From positions 23,196-87,195 of the forward strand of contig CAZNWE010000006.1 in the NCBI GenBank assembly GCA_964576715.1: DNA of 64,000 nt. Direction: 5' to 3'. This stretch comes from SLRI01 sp964576715. Lineage in GTDB: Bacteria > Pseudomonadota > Alphaproteobacteria > Geminicoccales > Geminicoccaceae. A program made the position numbers and the translations under genes. The notes below the pieces were generated by a model. The model made no database searches. It had not been told where the DNA came from and worked only from the letters and a program-made list of their open reading frames with translations. Positions 50,771-58,154 of the stretch are shown here, piece after piece. Numbering within the stretch: the first letter of the stretch is position 1; the number at the start of each line of letters is the position of its first letter.

Positions 50771-51373
50771 ATGTTCACCGGTATCATCACCCATCAGGGC
50801 CGCATCACCGACATCGCTGACGAGGCCGGCGGGCGCCGGTTGCGGATCGCGGCCGACCTCGACCTGGAGCGCCTGGCGATCGGCGCCTCGGTGGCGCATT
50901 CAGGAGTGTGCCTCACGATCGGCGAGAAGACCAGCGACCGCTATGGGGTCTATGCCTCGTCGGAGACCCTGGCGCGCACCACCATGGGCGGCTGGCGGGT
51001 CGAGGATCGGGTCAACCTCGAGGGCTCGCTGCGCCTCGGCGACGAGCTCGGCGGCCATCTGGTCTTCGGCCATGTCGACGGCATCGGCCGGATCACCGGC
51101 CTCGCGCCGGTGGGCGAGAGCTGGCGGCTGGAGATCGAGTTGCCTGCTGCCCTCGGCCCCCTGGTCGCCGTCAAGGGCTCGATCAGCGTCGACGGCATCT
51201 CGCTCACCGTCAACGAGGCGACCGCCACGACCATGGCGCTGATGATCATCCCGCACACCTGGCAAGCGACCACCCTGCAGCACCGGCGGATCGGCGATGC
51301 GGTCAATCTCGAGGCCGACATGCTCGCCCGCTACGTCGCCCGGCAACTGGCCAGCAGGGAAGGTGTCGGCTGA
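50771..51373 (+). CDS. ribE: riboflavin synthase, alpha subunit
   Basis: A 200-residue protein built of two repeated lumazine-binding beta barrels. Repeat 1 begins MFTGIITHQGRITDIADEAG with HSGVCLTIGEK; repeat 2 begins LVFGHVDGIGRITGLAPVGE with SISVDGISLTVNEATATTMA. It dismutates two 6,7-dimethyl-8-ribityllumazines into riboflavin and the pyrimidine precursor. The TGA stop shares a base with the ribB ATG, so translation is coupled. Confidence 0.94.
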   Translation: MFTGIITHQGRITDIADEAGGRRLRIAADLDLERLAIGASVAHSGVCLTIGEKTSDRYGVYASSETLARTTMGGWRVEDRVNLEGSLRLGDELGGHLVFGHVDGIGRITGLAPVGESWRLEIELPAALGPLVAVKGSISVDGISLTVNEATATTMALMIIPHTWQATTLQHRRIGDAVNLEADMLARYVARQLASREGVG

Positions 51374-52506
51374 TGGCCGCGACCGATTTCGACCCTAGCT
51401 TTCTCTCGCCAATCGAGGACGTGATCGAGGATGCGCGGGCCGGCCGGATGTTCATCCTGGTCGACGACGAGGACCGCGAGAACGAGGGCGATCTGGTCAT
51501 CCCGGCCGAGTGCTGCGACGCCGCCGCCGTCAACTTCATGGCCAAGCACGGCCGCGGCCTGATCTGCCTCGCCCTCACCCGCGAGCGCTGCGAGACCCTG
51601 GGCCTGCCGCTCATGGCCCAAGGCAACGAGCCCCGCATCTCGACCGCGTTCACGGTCAGCATCGAGGCCCGCGAAGGGGTGACGACCGGCATCTCCGCCG
51701 CCGACCGGGCACGCACCATCCAGGTCGCGATCGATCCCGCGAGCAAGCGCGAGGATCTCGTGGCCCCGGGCCACATCTTCCCGCTGATGGCCCGGGACGG
51801 CGGGGTGCTGGTCCGCACCGGCCACACCGAGGCCGCGGTCGATATCGCCCGGCTCGCCGGCCGCCGGTCGGCGGGTGTCATCTGCGAGATCATGAACGAC
51901 GACGGCACCATGGCGCGGCTGCCCGATCTCGTCGCCTTCGCCCAGCTGCACGGGCTCAAGGTGGCGAAGATCGCCGACCTGATCGCCTATCGCCTCAAGC
52001 ACGACCGACTGGTCGAGCGCGACATCGCCACCACCTTCACCAGCCGCTTCGGCGGGGATTTCCGCCTCCAGGTCTATGTCAACGTGCTCGATGGCATCGA
52101 ACACGTGGCGCTGGTCAAGGGCGACGTCACCGCGCCCGAGCCGGTGCTGGTCCGGGTGCATGCGGTGAACATGCTGCAGGACCTGCTCGGCGAGGGCGAA
52201 AGCGGGCGGGGCGATCAGCTGCACCAGGCGATGCGGATGATCGGCGAGGCGGGCCGCGGCGTCGTCGTGATCCTGCGCGAGCCTTCGCCGCGGAGCATCT
52301 CCGAACGCGTCATGGTGGCGCTCGGTCAGCGCGACGCGTCGCCGGCCGATCTCCGGGTCTACGGCATCGGCGCGCAGATTCTGGGCGATCTCGGGGTCAA
52401 GGACATGATACTGCTGTCCAACACCGGGCGGACCATCGTCGGCCTCGACGGCTACAACCTGCGCGTCGTCGAGACGCGCCCGATCGACAAGGAAGGCGAG
52501 TGCTGA
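51373..52506 (+). CDS. ribB: 3,4-dihydroxy-2-butanone-4-phosphate synthase with degenerate GTP cyclohydrolase II domain
   Basis: 377 residues. The N-terminal DHBP synthase domain (about 1-205) is complete: FILVDDEDRENEGDLVIPAE, MAKHGRGLICLALT, VTTGISAADRARTI, GHIFPLMARDGGVLVRTGHT and AAVDIARLAG. The C-terminal half aligns with RibA (VRVHAVNMLQDLLGE, GAQILGDLGVKDMILLSNTG) but lacks the zinc site CDCG and the catalytic RQEGRGIGL-type arginine, having REPSPRSISER instead. So it should make the four-carbon unit but not open GTP; another RibA must exist elsewhere. Such half-dead RibBA proteins are usual in alphaproteobacteria. Confidence 0.92.
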   Translation: MAATDFDPSFLSPIEDVIEDARAGRMFILVDDEDRENEGDLVIPAECCDAAAVNFMAKHGRGLICLALTRERCETLGLPLMAQGNEPRISTAFTVSIEAREGVTTGISAADRARTIQVAIDPASKREDLVAPGHIFPLMARDGGVLVRTGHTEAAVDIARLAGRRSAGVICEIMNDDGTMARLPDLVAFAQLHGLKVAKIADLIAYRLKHDRLVERDIATTFTSRFGGDFRLQVYVNVLDGIEHVALVKGDVTAPEPVLVRVHAVNMLQDLLGEGESGRGDQLHQAMRMIGEAGRGVVVILREPSPRSISERVMVALGQRDASPADLRVYGIGAQILGDLGVKDMILLSNTGRTIVGLDGYNLRVVETRPIDKEGEC

Positions 52507-52979
52507 TGGCCGGCACGTCCGACATCGAGGGGCTGCCGGCAGTGCCGGGGGCTCGCGTGCTGATCGTCGAGGCCCGCTACCACGCCCCGATCAACGACCT
52601 GCTGCTCGCTGGCGCCACCGCCATGCTGCAGCGGGCCGAGGTGGAGATCACGCATCTGGTGGTGCCGGGGGCGCTCGAGATTCCGCCCGCGATCCGCATC
52701 GCCAGCGAACTCGACCGTGCGATTGCCGGCTTCGTCGCCCTCGGCTGCGTCATCCGCGGCGAGACCACCCACTACGAGCTGGTCGCCAACGACAGCTGCC
52801 GCGGCATCATGGACCTCGGCACGCGTCTCGGCCTCGCCATCGGCAACGGCATCCTGACGGTCGAGAACGAGGCGCAGGCGATCGCCCGCGCCGATCCGGC
52901 CGGGCAGGACAAGGGCGGGCACGCTGCCCTCGCCGCCCTCACCCTCATGGCGTTCCGCCGCCGGCTGCAGGGGGCCTGA
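52506..52979 (+). CDS. ribH: 6,7-dimethyl-8-ribityllumazine synthase
   Basis: A 157-residue capsid-type enzyme: RVLIVEARYHAPINDLLLAG, THLVVPGALEIPPAIRIASE, IAGFVALGCVIRGETTHYEL with the catalytic His region, IGNGILTVENEAQAIARADP and KGGHAALAALTLMAF. It condenses the RibD and RibB products. It overlaps ribB by one base and precedes nusB by 4 bp. Its product lumazine is also the antenna cofactor of PhrB-type photolyases such as the one encoded at 36252. Confidence 0.95.
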   Translation: MAGTSDIEGLPAVPGARVLIVEARYHAPINDLLLAGATAMLQRAEVEITHLVVPGALEIPPAIRIASELDRAIAGFVALGCVIRGETTHYELVANDSCRGIMDLGTRLGLAIGNGILTVENEAQAIARADPAGQDKGGHAALAALTLMAFRRRLQGA

Positions 52980-52983
52980 GCCG

Positions 52984-53475
52984 ATGGCCGAACGGCACCG
53001 CCAGCCGCCCCTGAACAAGCGCCGCGCGGCCCGCTTCGCGGCGGTGCAGGCGCTCTACCAGGCCGAGGCCGGCGAGCTCGCCGTCGACCGGGTCATCGCG
53101 GAATTCAAGGCGCATCGGTTAGCCTCGATCTTCGAGCCGCTCGAGCTCGATGCCGCCTCGCCCAAGGTCGACGAGGTCTGGTTCGCGATCATCGCGGGCG
53201 GCGCCTGGGAGGCCAAGGATCAGCTGGACCCGGCGATCGAGAGCTGCCTCAAGCAGAACTGGACGCTCGCCCGCTGCGGCTACCTGTTGCGGGCAACCCT
53301 GCGCGCCGGCGCCTTTGAGCTCGCCCGGCGCAGCGACGTCCCGATCAAGGTAGTGATCAACGAGTATGTCGAGCTCGCCCATCTCTTCTTCGACGGCGAC
53401 GAGCCGTCCCTGGTCAACGCCGTCCTCGACCGGCTCGCGCCGATCTTGCGGCCCGACCCGGAGCCGGTGTCGTGA
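52984..53475 (+). CDS. nusB: transcription antitermination factor NusB
   Basis: A 163-residue helical RNA-binding protein: KRRAARFAAVQALYQAEAGE is the N-terminal signature, then LRAGAFELARRSDVPIKVVI, NEYVELAHLFFDGDEPSLVN and AVLDRLAP. It binds the boxA element of rRNA leaders with NusE. Location after ribH is standard for alphaproteobacteria. Confidence 0.95.
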   Translation: MAERHRQPPLNKRRAARFAAVQALYQAEAGELAVDRVIAEFKAHRLASIFEPLELDAASPKVDEVWFAIIAGGAWEAKDQLDPAIESCLKQNWTLARCGYLLRATLRAGAFELARRSDVPIKVVINEYVELAHLFFDGDEPSLVNAVLDRLAPILRPDPEPVS

Positions 53476-53512
53476 ATCCGCCGGCTGCTTCACGCCGACC
53501 CGGCCGGCGCTG

Positions 53513-54469
53513 ATGCGCGGAGAGTTCGCCCTCATCGACGAGCTCTTGAAGCCGTTGGCGCAAGGCTTCCCCGGCGCGCTCGGCCTGACCGACGACGCCG
53601 CGCTGGTCGATGTGCCGGCTGACATGTCCCTGGTCATCGCCAAGGACGCGATCGTTGCCGGCGTCCACTTCTTCGAGGACGACCCGGCCGATGCGGTGGC
53701 GCAAAAGCTGTTGCGGGTGAACCTCTCCGACCTCGCCGCCATGGGTGCCGCACCGCTCGCCTATCTCACCGTCATCGCCCGGCCGCCGGAACTCGACGAT
53801 CGCTGGCTTGAGCGCTTTGCCCAAGGCCTCGGCTGCGACCAGGCGGCCTTCGGCCTGTCGCTCATCGGCGGCGATATCGTCTCGACCTCCGGGCCGCTGG
53901 TGCTCTCCTGCACCATCCTCGGCCTGGTGGAGCAAGGGCGAGCACTCCGCCGCGCCAGCGCGCGGCCTGGCGATCTGATCTGGGTCTCGGGCACGCTCGG
54001 CGACGCCGCGCTCGGGCTGCGGGTGCTCAAGGGCTTGGCCGCCACCGAGGACGAAGCCTACTACCTCGTCGAGCGCTACCGCCGGCCGGAGCCGCGCCTC
54101 GATCTCGGCCGCAAGCTGGTCGGGCTCGCCACGGCCGCGATCGACGTTTCCGACGGCCTGTTCGCCGATCTCGGCCACATCCTCGAGCAATCCGGGGTTG
54201 CCGGCCGGATCGAGACCGAGCGGCTGCCGCTTTCCGACATCGCCCACGGCCTCCCCGGCTGGCTCGAGGCGGCACTAGGCGGCGGCGACGACTACGAGCT
54301 CCTGTTCACCGCGCCGGCGAGCGCCACGGCGGCAATCGAGGCGCTGGAACCAGCGCTCGGGCACCGGCTGACCGCCATCGGCCGGATCGCCGAAGGCCAA
54401 GGGCTCAGCGTGGTCGACGCCACGGGCACGCCGTTGCCGGTGCAGGGCCTTGGCTGGCGGCACTTCTAG
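53513..54469 (+). CDS. thiL: thiamine-monophosphate kinase
   Basis: A 318-residue ATP-dependent kinase of the PurM-like fold. The start MRGEFALIDELLKPLAQGFP leads to GLTDDAALVDVPADMSLVIA, DAIVAGVHFFEDDPADAVA with the metal-binding Asp, LRVNLSDLAAMGAAPLAYLT, GLSLIGGDIVSTSGPLVLSC, and AAIDVSDGLFADLGHI with GGGDDYELLFTA. It makes thiamine pyrophosphate. The ATG at 53513 follows nusB by 37 bp. The 3' end overlaps the following transporter gene by 20 bp. Confidence 0.93.
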   Translation: MRGEFALIDELLKPLAQGFPGALGLTDDAALVDVPADMSLVIAKDAIVAGVHFFEDDPADAVAQKLLRVNLSDLAAMGAAPLAYLTVIARPPELDDRWLERFAQGLGCDQAAFGLSLIGGDIVSTSGPLVLSCTILGLVEQGRALRRASARPGDLIWVSGTLGDAALGLRVLKGLAATEDEAYYLVERYRRPEPRLDLGRKLVGLATAAIDVSDGLFADLGHILEQSGVAGRIETERLPLSDIAHGLPGWLEAALGGGDDYELLFTAPASATAAIEALEPALGHRLTAIGRIAEGQGLSVVDATGTPLPVQGLGWRHF

Positions 54470-55361
54470 CGCCGGTGCCGTTCGGCTCGCCGCACCGGGG
54501 CCGATCGAGCGCGCCGCTCCGGCGCTCTTCCTGCTGTTCTGGTCGTCAGGCTTCGTTGCGGCCAAGCTCGGGCTCGAAGGTGCTGCACCGCTCACCTTCC
54601 TCGCCCTGCGCTTCGTCATCGTCACCGCCCTGATGCTCGCGATAGCACTGCTGCTGCGGGCCCCCTGGCCGCGCCGGCCCGCCGAGATCGGCCATGTCAT
54701 GGTCGTCGGCCTGGTCATGCAGGCGCTCTATTTCAGCAGCGCCTATCTCGCCTTCGCGACCGGGGTGACGGCCGGGGGCCTCGCCCTCGTCGTCGGCATG
54801 CAGCCGGTGGTGACAGCCGTCCTCGCCACGCCGCTGCTCGGCGAGCGGGTCCGACCCTGGCAGGTCCTCGGCCTCGGCCTCGGCGTCGCGGGCGTCGGTT
54901 TGGTGCTGGGCGAGAAGCTCGCAGCCGGGCTCGGCACGCCCTTCGGCATCGCCCTCGCCGTCCTCGCCCTGTTCTCGATCACCGGCGGCACCCTCTACCA
55001 GAAGCGCTTCTGCCCGCGCTTCGACTTGTGGACCGGTGGCACGCTGCAATTTGCCGTGGCCGCTCTCGCCACCGGCCTCGCCGCCCTGCTGCTCGAAGAC
55101 AACGCCGTCGCCTGGACGCCGTCCTTCATCGCCGCTTTGGCCTACCTCGTGCTGATCAATTCGATCATCGCCATCGCGCTACTCAACCTGATGCTGCGCC
55201 GCGGCGAGGCCAGCCGGGTGGCCTCGCTCTTCTTCCTGGTACCGCCGGGTGCCGCACTCGTCGCCTGGCTGGTGCTCGGCGAGACCCTGGGGGTCATGGC
55301 GCTCGTCGGCATGGCCGTCGCCACCCTCGGCACCACCCTGGTCATCCGCCGGCGCTCTTGA
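54450..55361 (+). CDS. EamA/DMT-family transporter
   Basis: About 300 residues with ten hydrophobic helices in two repeats. The first begins FLLFWSSGFVAAKLGLEGAA and ends QALYFSSAYLAFATGVTAGG; ALVVGMQPVVTAVLATPLLG and ERVRPWQVLGLGLGVAGVGL close it. The second repeat ends LVPPGAALVAWLVLGETLGV. These are EamA motifs of amino acid or metabolite exporters; the substrate is unknown. The start codon is uncertain: the longest frame uses TTG at 54450 inside thiL. It may be co-transcribed with the rib operon. Confidence 0.86.
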   Translation: MAGGTSSAGAVRLAAPGPIERAAPALFLLFWSSGFVAAKLGLEGAAPLTFLALRFVIVTALMLAIALLLRAPWPRRPAEIGHVMVVGLVMQALYFSSAYLAFATGVTAGGLALVVGMQPVVTAVLATPLLGERVRPWQVLGLGLGVAGVGLVLGEKLAAGLGTPFGIALAVLALFSITGGTLYQKRFCPRFDLWTGGTLQFAVAALATGLAALLLEDNAVAWTPSFIAALAYLVLINSIIAIALLNLMLRRGEASRVASLFFLVPPGAALVAWLVLGETLGVMALVGMAVATLGTTLVIRRRS

Positions 55362-55393
55362 GCAGCTTGGCTGGCGCAGCTTGGCCTGGCGGT

Positions 55394-55978
55394 TCAGCTC
55401 AGCGCGTCGATCTCGCCGTCGTTGAGCTGCCCGGGTACCAGGGTCACCGGGATGCGGAACTTGTTCTGGCCGATATTCTTGATCAGATAGGTGACCAGCG
55501 GCCCCGGATCCTTGCCTTCCTCGGCGGTCGCCAGCACCAGGAGCGAGATCGACGGCTCCTCGCGCAACAGTTCGATCAGCTGCTCGGCGCGCTGCCCCTC
55601 GCGGATATGCACCGCCGGCATGCTGCCGGTCTGGGCGAACACTTCGGCGGCCAGCGTCTGCATGCGCCGCTCGGCGTCGAGCCGCGCCTCCTCTTCCATC
55701 ACCCGGCCGACGCCGATCCAATGCTGGAACTCCACCGGCTCGATCACGTAGAGCAGCGCCACCCGCCCCCTGGTGTGCTGGGCGCGGCGGCAGGCGAAGC
55801 GCAAGGCGTTGTGCATCTCCTCGCTCTCGTCGACGACGACGAGGAACACCCGCTGCGCTGCTGCGGCCTCGGCCGGCGCCTCGTTCGGCGCGCCGGCGGA
55901 TCTCGGGACGTCGCCGCCCGGCCCGGGCCGCTCGGGGTCCCCGGGCGGTTCGGGAGGCGCGCTTGGATCGGCGTTCAT
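55394..55978 (-). CDS. universal stress protein family protein
   Basis: About 194 residues. A 45-residue Pro/Gly/Ala-rich N-terminal tail precedes the UspA-like domain: AAAQRVFLVVVDESEEMHNA, LRFACRRAQHTRGRVALLYV, RMQTLAAEVFAQTGSMPAVH and LLVLATAEEGKDPGPLVTYL. The ATP-binding G-2xG-9xG(S/T) motif is not evident, so it probably belongs to the non-ATP-binding branch. It starts 13 bp after the end of the TIGR02186 gene and is likely in the same transcript. Confidence 0.82.
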   Translation of the reverse strand: MNADPSAPPEPPGDPERPGPGGDVPRSAGAPNEAPAEAAAAQRVFLVVVDESEEMHNALRFACRRAQHTRGRVALLYVIEPVEFQHWIGVGRVMEEEARLDAERRMQTLAAEVFAQTGSMPAVHIREGQRAEQLIELLREEPSISLLVLATAEEGKDPGPLVTYLIKNIGQNKFRIPVTLVPGQLNDGEIDALS

Positions 55979-55991
55979 GCTTTGCATCGCG

Positions 55992-56783
55992 TCACTGCTT
56001 CTTGAAGATCGCGCCGGCGGCCCAGCCGGCGCCGATGGCGAGGATGACCGAGACGAGGCCGTAAAGTGCGGGGTTGGTCCGGGCCGCATCGTAGATTTCG
56101 GCCTCTAGCCCGACCTTCGAAATGACGAGCACGCTGGTTTGCGCGCCGACGACCACGCCGTCGCGCAGCTGTAGCACCTCGACCCGATAGTTGCCGGGCG
56201 GCACGTTGGCCGGAAAGCTCAATGTGGTGCGAAACAGGCGATCGCCCAGGAACCGCACCGGTGCCACGTCGATGGCGTAGAGCTCGTCGCGTGCCTTGTT
56301 GCGCACCAGCGCCTCGCGGAACGAGTCGACCTCCACCGCCGAGCGGCCGACCCCGTTCAGCGGCTGCAGCGCCAACTGCTCGGTGCCGATGTGAAACCGC
56401 GCCTGCTCGTCCGCGGCCATGATCCCGTTCAAGGGGCCGCTCGCGGCGACCGCATAGAACGCCGGCACCCCGGTGAAGGCCAACTCGTCGGTGTTCAACC
56501 AGACGAAGCCGACCCGCCGTTTGCGACGCACCGTGGCCTCGGTCTCCGGGCCGCGCACGACGACGACCACATCGCCGCCAGCCTCGTCGAGGGCGCCGAA
56601 GAGCAGCACGTTGCTGCCGGTGAAGGCGGTCGTGATGGCGATCAGATGATGCGAGAGGTCGGCGATGAAGCCGCTTGCGCGGGCAGCCGGGGATTGGGCC
56701 GTGACCACCAGGACCACGAGCAGGAGGCCGACCTTGAGGCTCACCGGCACCCCCTGCGGCAACTCCCGGGCAGCCTCAGCCAT
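55992..56783 (-). CDS. TIGR02186 family protein
   Basis: About 263 residues (start uncertain: ATG 56783, or a GTG a few codons in after GCAGGGGG). A signal-type helix (LKVGLLLVVLVVTAQSPAAR) precedes FIADLSHHLIAITTAFTGSN and VLLFGALDEAGGDVVVVVRG, a beta-rich middle with FVWLNTDELAFTGVPAFYAV, and a C-terminal membrane helix ending WAAGAIFKKQ. This is the TIGR02186 family, usually found beside TauE/SafE-type anion exporters; here it neighbours a YeeE/YedE sulfur transporter, which is consistent with a role in sulfur-anion traffic. The 80 bp between it and that gene hold no evident feature. Confidence 0.8.
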   Translation of the reverse strand: MAEAARELPQGVPVSLKVGLLLVVLVVTAQSPAARASGFIADLSHHLIAITTAFTGSNVLLFGALDEAGGDVVVVVRGPETEATVRRKRRVGFVWLNTDELAFTGVPAFYAVAASGPLNGIMAADEQARFHIGTEQLALQPLNGVGRSAVEVDSFREALVRNKARDELYAIDVAPVRFLGDRLFRTTLSFPANVPPGNYRVEVLQLRDGVVVGAQTSVLVISKVGLEAEIYDAARTNPALYGLVSVILAIGAGWAAGAIFKKQ

Positions 56784-56863
56784 GCCACGTTCGCACGGTC
56801 CAGTTCCGCGATCGACATGCCTACCGGTCCCCCTGTTCCCCCAGAACCCGTCGGTGTTTCGCT

Positions 56864-57997
56864 CTAGCGTGGCCCGGCCGGCCCGAGCCCTGCCGGCGTG
56901 CGCAACCCGATGGCCGCCCGCCAGCTGCCCCGCTCGAGCCGGCGCAGTGCCAGGAGCGCACCCGTCACGATGCCGGCGACCGCGATGAACGAGCCCACCG
57001 CCAAAGTGGCAAGCCCTGTCATACCCTGACCGACGGTGCAACCCAAGGCCAGGATGCCGCCGAAGCCCATCAATACACCCCCGGAGACATGGCGGACCAT
57101 GTCCTCGCCGGAGCGGAAGGTCTCGATCCTGAAGCGCCCGCCGAGGCTCGCGGAAAGGGCCGCACCGGCGATGGTGCCGAGCACCAGCGCTGCTCCGAAG
57201 CCAGGCCAGAGCCCGTTGCCGGTCATCGTCCAGAGCATCGCCCGGGCGGTCGGCGCGACATAGGCGAGCGAGACCACCGGCAAGGGCTCGAACGGATCGG
57301 CGAGCAGCCGGCCGGTCAACAGAAAGCCGAGGGCGACGAGCAGGCCGAGACCGAGGCCGAGCCCGAGATCGGGCCAGCTGCGGCGAAATCGGGCATCGAT
57401 GAGCACGAACCACAGGAGGACCGCCGCGATGGCCAGGCCGAGCGCCAGATCGGCGACCGGTCGGGCGACCAGCCCGGTCACTGCGAGGACGGCGCCAAGG
57501 CTCTGGGTTGGCTGGTCCACCGTCCAGACCATGGCCTGGCGCAGCAGCTCGGCCGGCCAGACCAAAAGGCCGGCGAGCGTGGCAAAGGCGGCAAGCCCGA
57601 GCACCAGCACGACGACCAGCGCCTTGAGGCTGCCGCCGCCCAGCCGCACCAGATTGCGACTGGCGCAGCCCCCGGCCAGCACCATGCCGATACCGAATGC
57701 GACACCGCCGACGAAGCGGCCCAAAGGCTCGAGGCGCGGCGCCAGATAGAAGGTCTCGGCCAGCGGGACGATGCCGCTCGCGGCCAGGAACTGGGTCAGC
57801 AGCAAGGCGGTGGCAACGGCAAGACACCAGGTCCGGAGCCGCCGCCAGCTGCCGAACAGATAGGCGTCGCTGATCGCTCCCATGGTGCAGAAATGCGTGC
57901 GCTCGATCAGCCAGCCGGTGGCCAGGCCCAAACAACCGCCCGCCAAGGCCAACAGCAGCGCCGGCGGCAGCTCATGCATCTCCAACAGCGCCGACAA
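56864..57997 (-). CDS. YeeE/YedE (TsuA-like) family membrane transporter
   Basis: A 377-residue membrane protein with about nine to ten helices. The family's three cysteine motifs are seen: ERTHFCTMGAISDAYLFGSW near residue 32, FGIGMVLAGGCASRNLVRLG near 101, and ILALGCTVGQGMTGLAT near 318. In TsuA such cysteines line the path for thiosulfate, so uptake of thiosulfate or another reduced sulfur compound is the best guess. DUF6691-type two-gene versions exist; this is the fused full-length form. Followed by the TIGR02186 and stress-protein genes on the same strand. Confidence 0.85.
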   Translation of the reverse strand: MSALLEMHELPPALLLALAGGCLGLATGWLIERTHFCTMGAISDAYLFGSWRRLRTWCLAVATALLLTQFLAASGIVPLAETFYLAPRLEPLGRFVGGVAFGIGMVLAGGCASRNLVRLGGGSLKALVVVLVLGLAAFATLAGLLVWPAELLRQAMVWTVDQPTQSLGAVLAVTGLVARPVADLALGLAIAAVLLWFVLIDARFRRSWPDLGLGLGLGLLVALGFLLTGRLLADPFEPLPVVSLAYVAPTARAMLWTMTGNGLWPGFGAALVLGTIAGAALSASLGGRFRIETFRSGEDMVRHVSGGVLMGFGGILALGCTVGQGMTGLATLAVGSFIAVAGIVTGALLALRRLERGSWRAAIGLRTPAGLGPAGPR

Positions 57998-58154
57998 GGC
58001 TCCCCGCGGCCTCCGCTACCCCAGCGGCGGCCGGACCGCCGCTCGCTCTTTCTCGTCGAGACATGGGGTGTCGAAGGCGCGGTTCACAGGGCAGCCCGGG
58101 CCACCGGACGCGGCGGCCCGCAGCGCGCCCACCGTCGGCCGGCGACCCAAGCCC

